The position numbers and the translations under genes are program-made. From assembly GCA_016946835.1 (NCBI GenBank), contig JACVTC010000023.1, forward strand, positions 1,312,501 to 1,370,000: 57,500 nt of DNA, in the 5' to 3' direction. The notes beneath the pieces were generated by a model. The model worked only from the letters and a program-made list of their open reading frames with translations. It was not told the DNA's origin and did no database searches. Positions 52,267 through 57,500 of the stretch are shown one piece after another. The number at the start of each line of letters is the position of its first letter. Position 1 is the first letter of the stretch. The DNA is from Neocallimastix lanati (nom. inval.). Taxonomy: Eukaryota; Neocallimastigomycota; Neocallimastigomycetes; Neocallimastigales; Neocallimastigaceae.

Positions 52267-53560
52267 ATAATTTATTATTATTATTTATTATTTATTACTT
52301 ATTATTTATTATTTATTATTTATTATTTATTATTTATTATTTATTATTCTATTATTAATAAATACTCATTTTATTCTTTTTATTATTTATTATTCTATTA
52401 TTAATAAATACTCATTTTATTCTTTTTATTATTTATTATTTATTATTCTATTATTCTATTATTAATAAATACTCATTTTATTCTTTTTATTATTTATTAT
52501 TTATTATTCTATTATTCTATTATTAATAAATACTCATTTTATTCTTTTTATTATTTATTATTTATTATTCTATTATTCTATTATTAATAAATACTCATTT
52601 TATTCTTTTTATTATTTATTATTTATTATTCTATTATTCTATTATTAATAAATACTCATTTTATTCTTTTTATTATTTATTATTTATTATTTATTATTCT
52701 ATTATTAATAAATACGCATTTTATTCTTTTTATTATTTATTATTTATTATTTATTATTAATAAATACTCATTTTATTCTTTTTATTATTTATTTATTATT
52801 TATTATTAATAAATACTCTTTCTATTATTATTTATTATTTATTATTATTTATTATTGATAAACACTCATTTTATTCTTTTTATTATTTATTTATTATTTA
52901 TTATTAATAAATACTCTTTCTATTATTATTTATTATTTATTATTATTTATTATTAATAAATACTCATTTTATTCTTTTTATTATTTATTTATTATTTATT
53001 ATTAATAAATACTCATTTTATTCTTTTTATTATTTATTTATTATTTATTATTAATAAATACTCTTTCTATTATTATTTATTATTTATTATTTATTATTTA
53101 TTATTTATTAATAAATACTCATTTTATTCTTTATATTATATATTTATTATTTATTATTTATTATTCATTAATAATAATTTAAATATTTTGATTTATGATT
53201 TATAATGGATGATATATATATTACATTCAATAATTTAATTATTCTTTATATATATAATTATATTATTTATTATTATATGTTATTATTTTTTTATTATTTT
53301 TTTATTATTTTATTTTAATAATTTAATATTTCATAATTTTAATTATAGTATTATAGTATTATAGTTAAAATATCTTTATTATTATTTATTATTTATTATT
53401 CTATTATTCTATTATTAATAAATACTTATTTTATTCTTTTTATTATTTATTTATTATCTATTATTAATAAATACTTATTTTATTCTTTTTATTATTTATT
53501 TATTATTTATTATTAATAAATACTCATTTTATTCTTTTTATTATTTATTATTTATTTCAA
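52267..53560. repeat. Minisatellite array, segmental duplication copy 2
   Basis: Short TTATTTA heptamer run (52290-52345), then a minisatellite whose anchor CTCATTTTATTC recurs with spacings 46, 61, 61, 61, 61, 60 and 52 bp (from 52365 to 52767), then mixed CTCTTTCTATT and CTCATTTTATTC variants. 53166-53387 is identical to 31912-32133. Unlike copy 1, the minisatellite resumes after the unique part (53388-53560). Confidence 0.92.
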
Positions 53561-53835
53561 TTAACTATTCTATGAAAAGGTTAGTTTTTATGATTAATTA
53601 TTTGGAAGTGTTATATATGAATGTGTTGCATTTCGGAACAATGTTTATAAATAAAATTTTATTCATAATTTAACGCCCACATTTATAATTTTTTTTAAAA
53701 AAAAATTTGTAAATGAATATATAAATAAAACTAGAAATAAATATATATATATATATGTATTTTTTTTTTTTTTTAATAAAAAAATTTTTAAACATCAAAA
53801 AAATTTTCCCATAAATACTATATTTATAATTGTTA

Positions 53836-53871
<36 letters not shown>

Positions 53872-54475
53872 AAATAAATAATAAAAAATTAAATATATTT
53901 TATTTTTAATCTTTAAAAAATGGAAAAAGATCCAAAAAATTGAAAAAAAAAAAAAAAAGTGAAATAAATAAAGGCAAAAGAACAAATTATTATAAATAAA
54001 ATATATATATATATATATATAATTTAAAACTTTAAAATTAAATATTATTAAATATTATTTTATTATTATTTTAACAAAAAAAAAAAAATATATTTAAAAT
54101 ATATCTTTAAAATTAAAAATGATTAAATATTATTTCATTATTTATTAAATATTTATGTTCATCTTTGTATTCCTCATTAACTTTTGTATTTAGTGAAATA
54201 CCTCCCCTTCACTTTCCTCTTTATTATTATATTTCTTGTAATTATCTTTATTATTCTTTTTATATCTACATTCAGAAAGAATAGTGACCTTTCTTTCCAC
54301 AATTCCATCACTCTACTGTATTTTTATCTTGTTTTCTAAATTTGTTTTGATAATTTTTACTTTTGAAAAAAAATTTTTTTTTTTTTTTCTTATTATCTTT
54401 ACAATTATTAAATGTATGTATAATTTATTAAAATTTTATTCGATATTATTTTCATTATTTTTTTTTTTTTTTTAG
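53561..54475. other. AT-rich stretch between satellite and LTR element
   Basis: A-tract 53840-53869, AT dinucleotides at about 54000-54021, and T-runs at 54369-54389 and 54459-54473. 54170-54310 is a little richer and pyrimidine-biased, but no coding frame is convincing. Confidence 0.45.
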
Positions 54476-54668
54476 CATCATTAGAATATATTAGAATATA
54501 TATTGGCATTTCTTGATAGATTTTCATTTTTCGGTAGATAAGTTATCAAGGTTTCTAGGTTGATTGTTTGAACTATTTTTTAACCTTTTTTCAGTTAAGC
54601 TATATAAGCCTATGATTAATTTTAACAAGTCATTCAGAAAACTTATCCGAATGTACCAAGAAAATTAA
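54476..54668 (+). other. Candidate LTR end and primer-binding site of the copia relic
   Basis: A GC-richer segment with a TATA-like CTATATAAGCC at 54600-54610, followed at 54669 by TGGTATTCGACC, which resembles a tRNA primer-binding site starting with TGG. It precedes gag-like sequence by about 0.75 kb. LTR ends are not defined and no matching 3' LTR lies in the window, so this is inference. Confidence 0.25.
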
Positions 54669-54719
54669 TGGTATTCGACCTAAAAGCAAGATCATCATAT
54701 ATCTTCTTATATAGATAGA

Positions 54720-55230
54720 TATGACCATTAGATTTAATAGCATATGATATATATACTTAAATCATCATTATCATTATTATTATTTATTTTTTTTAAAAAA
54801 AAAAAATAGATCAGAAAAAAAAGAGGAAAAATAAAAAACAGTGGTAAAAAAAAAAAATCTTTTTTTTTTTTTTTGTGAAGAATGTAAGAGGCTAACTTTA
54901 CGAAATAAGTACTTATCATTTACTGTTTGTGAAAATTTATATGATTTTATATGTAAATAATATAAAATAGAAACAATATGGAATATTAAATAATTGAGTT
55001 CTTTTTTTTTTCATAATATTATTATTAAATAAAATCTATATTAAATATAACATTATTATTACATAAATTATACATTTTGTGTTAGACTCCTTAAAAGATT
55101 AAGAGTCTTATGGCTTAGAGACCTAAATGATATTAAAATTTTAATTATATTAACTATATTTTTATTTTTAAATTATTTTAAATTTTTTTTTTTTAAAAAA
55201 AAAAAAAATGGGTAAAAGAAAAAGTAATAA
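54720..55230. other. Leader or AT-rich spacer before gag
   Basis: Homopolymer-rich. 55085-55130 (TTAGACTCCTTAAAAGATTA and following) is a small non-repetitive patch. No frame is seen. Confidence 0.35.
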
Positions 55231-56244
55231 AAAAATTCAATTGAAGAAAGTTCTAGTTCATCGATTCCAACGGATATTAAGGACAATGAATCCATATTTC
55301 TTTCAATGACTGTGAAAATCTTGAATTTTTTGATGATTCTAATAATCAAAATGAAAAATAATAAAAGAATTATCATTAATAAAATTAAATAGTTCAGGTA
55401 CGTATCAAATTCTATAATTCTATTTTTTCTATAAAAGATTTTAACCAAATAAAGGAAAACTTTTTTTTTCACAATGGTACGAGCATATGAGGAAACATTT
55501 AATTGCAATTGATTATTGATATTTTTACATTGACAAAAGATCAAATATACAAGATACAAGATATGAACAGAGATTAGATTAAGTCCGATAATAACAGTTC
55601 AAACTCAAGAATATTTATGTGGATGCAAAAAAAAAAAAAAAAAAAACCGATTTTCAAATGATACAGAGATTAAAAAGGTCGCTTCTACCAATCTGGTCAA
55701 GCTCTTTTTGAAACATCTTAGAATATAAAATTACAAATTTAAAAAATAGTAAATAATGATTATATTCAATATATATCAATGAATTAAATAATTTATTTGA
55801 ACAGGATGAAATGGAAATACAAAAAAGCTAAATAGATCACCTCTAGATGAAGAAACTAAAATTTTTGTATTCTTTTAACAGAGTTAGATAGTATCGGAAA
55901 TAAACAGCCCTTCCTATTTATAATATTTTAAAAATATTTTGAATAAACGAATTATGCAGAAGGCATGACTCGTTTGAGAGAGCCAATACTTTTGAAATCT
56001 ACTTAATAAAATAAATATTAGCCTTAATATTAACAATATCAATAAAAGTAAAATAAAATTTTTAATAAAATTAAAAAAAAAAAAAAATCTAATATATTTC
56101 ACAAAAATAGAAATTATAATGATTATAATGATTATTATTGTTACATATGTAAAACTGAAGGGCATTCTACTGATTATTATAAATATAATTCTTTAACTAA
56201 AGAAAACACTAAATCTAATAATCATAAAAATTAACTATAAAAAC

Positions 56245-56245
<1 letters not shown>

Positions 56246-56331
<86 letters not shown>
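56246..56331. repeat. (AAT)n microsatellite inside the copia relic
   Basis: About 28 AAT units between the zinc knuckle and the protease. It probably expanded from an Asn-coding stretch. Confidence 0.95.
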
Positions 56332-56334
<3 letters not shown>

Positions 56335-57000
56335 TTATAAAAATAGTTTTCATTCTGGTAACATTAATGAAGAAAATGCTGATGATTATGAAAATTTTAA
56401 TATTTATATAGTGATGAAGAAAATTTTGATGATAATGAAGATGAATCCTATATTAGCTCTATTAGTAATATTTCTGTTGTTGATAACAGCAATAATATCA
56501 ATATAAATAATAATAAAAAAAAATTTTTTATGAATTGGATTATTGATAGCGGAACAGGGATTAATTTAACTAATGAAATAAAATATCTAAAAAAAAAAAA
56601 ATAAATAAAGTAAATAATAAAAAACATTATTTATCCAAAATAGTAAATGAGATACAATTAAACACGTAAGTAAATATGAAGGAAAATTTAAAAATTATAA
56701 ATAAATTCACATTATCTGATGATATATGACACATCAAACATAAAGAAAAAAAAAAAAAAATCACGTTTTTTCTTAATATTGATATAGTATTATGGCATGC
56801 TCGACTAGGCCACTATAATAACAAAGATATCGAGAATTTTATAATAGAACACACTAATAAACCGTTAGAATTTACCCCATACAGTTGTAGTAGGTAAATT
56901 AAATAAATTCTAATAATAACATCAATTATTATATCACATTCCTAGATGATTATTCCAGAAAAATGTTGGATCTATTTAATAAAAAAAAATAAAATAAAAT

Positions 57001-57470
57001 AAATCTGATATCTTTAATATTTTTTGTAAAAAAAAAAATTTATTCAATATATATTTCAAAAGACAGACGAACCTTCTAAAATTTATCAATATTAAATCAG
57101 ATTAATAGAACTGAATATAATTAATAGAACTGAATATATATTAACAACAAAAAAAAATAAAAATAAAAATAAAAATAAATCTGATATCTATAATATTTTT
57201 TGTAAAAAAAAAAATTTATTCAATATATATTTCAAAAGACAGACACACCATCTAAAATTTATCAATATTAAATCAGATTAATAGAACTGAATATAATTAA
57301 TAGAATTGAATATATATTAACAATAAAAAAATAAAAATAAATCTGATGTCTATAATTTTTTTTATAAAAAAAAAAATTTATTCAATATATTTCAAAGGAC
57401 AGATGCGCCTTATATAAAATTTATCATTATTAAATCAAATTAATAGAACTGAATATATATTTACAAAAAC
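57001..57470 (+). repeat. Three tandem copies of an integrase-core segment
   Basis: Units start at 57001, 57177 and 57339 (spacings 176 and 162 bp). Each begins AAATCTGAT and continues through TTTATTCAATAT, TTTCAAAAGACAGA, AAATTTATCA and TAATAGAACTGAATATA. Translated in pieces this gives KSDIFNIFCK and a following KSD..RTEY-like stretch, as expected just after DDYSRK in a copia integrase. Copies 2 and 3 diverge by a few per cent and by indels. Confidence 0.85.
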
Positions 57471-57500
57471 AAAAAACAACAACAACAACAAAAAAAAAAA

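Larger units (their letters stand above)
55231..57470 (+). mobile_element. Decayed Ty1/copia LTR retrotransposon
   Basis: Copia-order domains in broken frames: gag-like pieces at 55380-56000 (QWYEHMRKHLIAID and ELNNLFEQDEMEIQKS, then SPLDEETKIFVF), a CCHC-type zinc knuckle at 56139-56180 whose last Cys is Tyr (CYICKTEGHSTDYY), a (AAT)n tract at 56246-56331, the protease signature WIIDSGTGINLTN with DSGT at 56545-56556, the integrase pre-domain LWHARLGH at 56790-56813, and the integrase core start DDYSRK at 56945-56962. Stops, homopolymer expansions and frameshifts occur throughout. The reverse transcriptase/RNase H part is not in the window. Protease-integrase before RT is the Ty1/copia order. 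Confidence 0.85.

Noticed and set aside
52365-52772. CRISPR-like regular spacing (repeat about every 61 bp)
   Set aside because: Spacers are the same sequence, all AT, in a fungal genome; it is a minisatellite.
54669-54680. TGGTATTCGACC as a certain primer-binding site
   Set aside because: Kept only as a low-confidence candidate: no second LTR in the window and the tRNA match cannot be checked here.
55173-55559. 128-codon minus-strand frame
   Set aside because: Lies antisense to gag-like sequence of the copia relic and is Ile/Leu/Phe-rich from AT composition.

Overview
The window looks like nuclear DNA of an anaerobic gut fungus (Neocallimastigomycota, the Neocallimastix/Piromyces/Anaeromyces kind). 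The grounds are very high A+T with long homopolymer and simple-repeat deserts, a secreted esterase carrying fungal dockerin modules and one short GT-AG intron, and long Ser/Asn-rich intronless genes. No tRNA, rRNA or bacterial-style operon is visible. The species assignment is inference.

Three real protein genes are supported. (1) 1..4241, minus strand: the N-terminal 1413 residues of a large, mostly disordered Ser/Asn/Lys-rich protein that runs off the left edge. (2) 20696..22016, plus strand, two exons: a 388-residue secreted CE1-type esterase (feruloyl or acetylxylan type) with two N-terminal fungal dockerin modules, that is, a cellulosome component. (3) 44658..48068, plus strand: a 1136-residue Ser/Thr/Asn-rich low-complexity protein with a short helical block and a helical C-terminus. 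The three are separated by 16 to 22 kb and show no functional link.

Most of the rest is mobile-element debris. One family of non-LTR retrotransposon (LINE) is present in at least six broken copies: A, B and C arranged head to tail at 22.77-26.87 kb, each starting at the poly(A) tail of the one before; E at 29.53-30.19 kb on the minus strand; a 3'-end scrap F at 48.80-48.90 kb; and D, the longest, at 48.97-52.05 kb with a mutated reverse transcriptase active site. The right end (about 54.5-57.47 kb) holds a decayed Ty1/copia LTR retrotransposon with gag, zinc knuckle, protease and integrase remnants, ending in three tandem copies of an integrase segment.

Repeats are abundant: heptamer TTATTTA arrays, a 46-61 bp minisatellite present in two direct copies about 21.25 kb apart plus an inverted relative, several diverged tandem duplications of about 150-260 bp, a palindromic MITE-like element at 14.70-14.87 kb, and a striking excess of long A-tracts over T-tracts on the plus strand. 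The stretches 4.2-20.7 kb and 32.1-44.7 kb are otherwise gene-free AT desert with a few unrecognised decayed coding islands.
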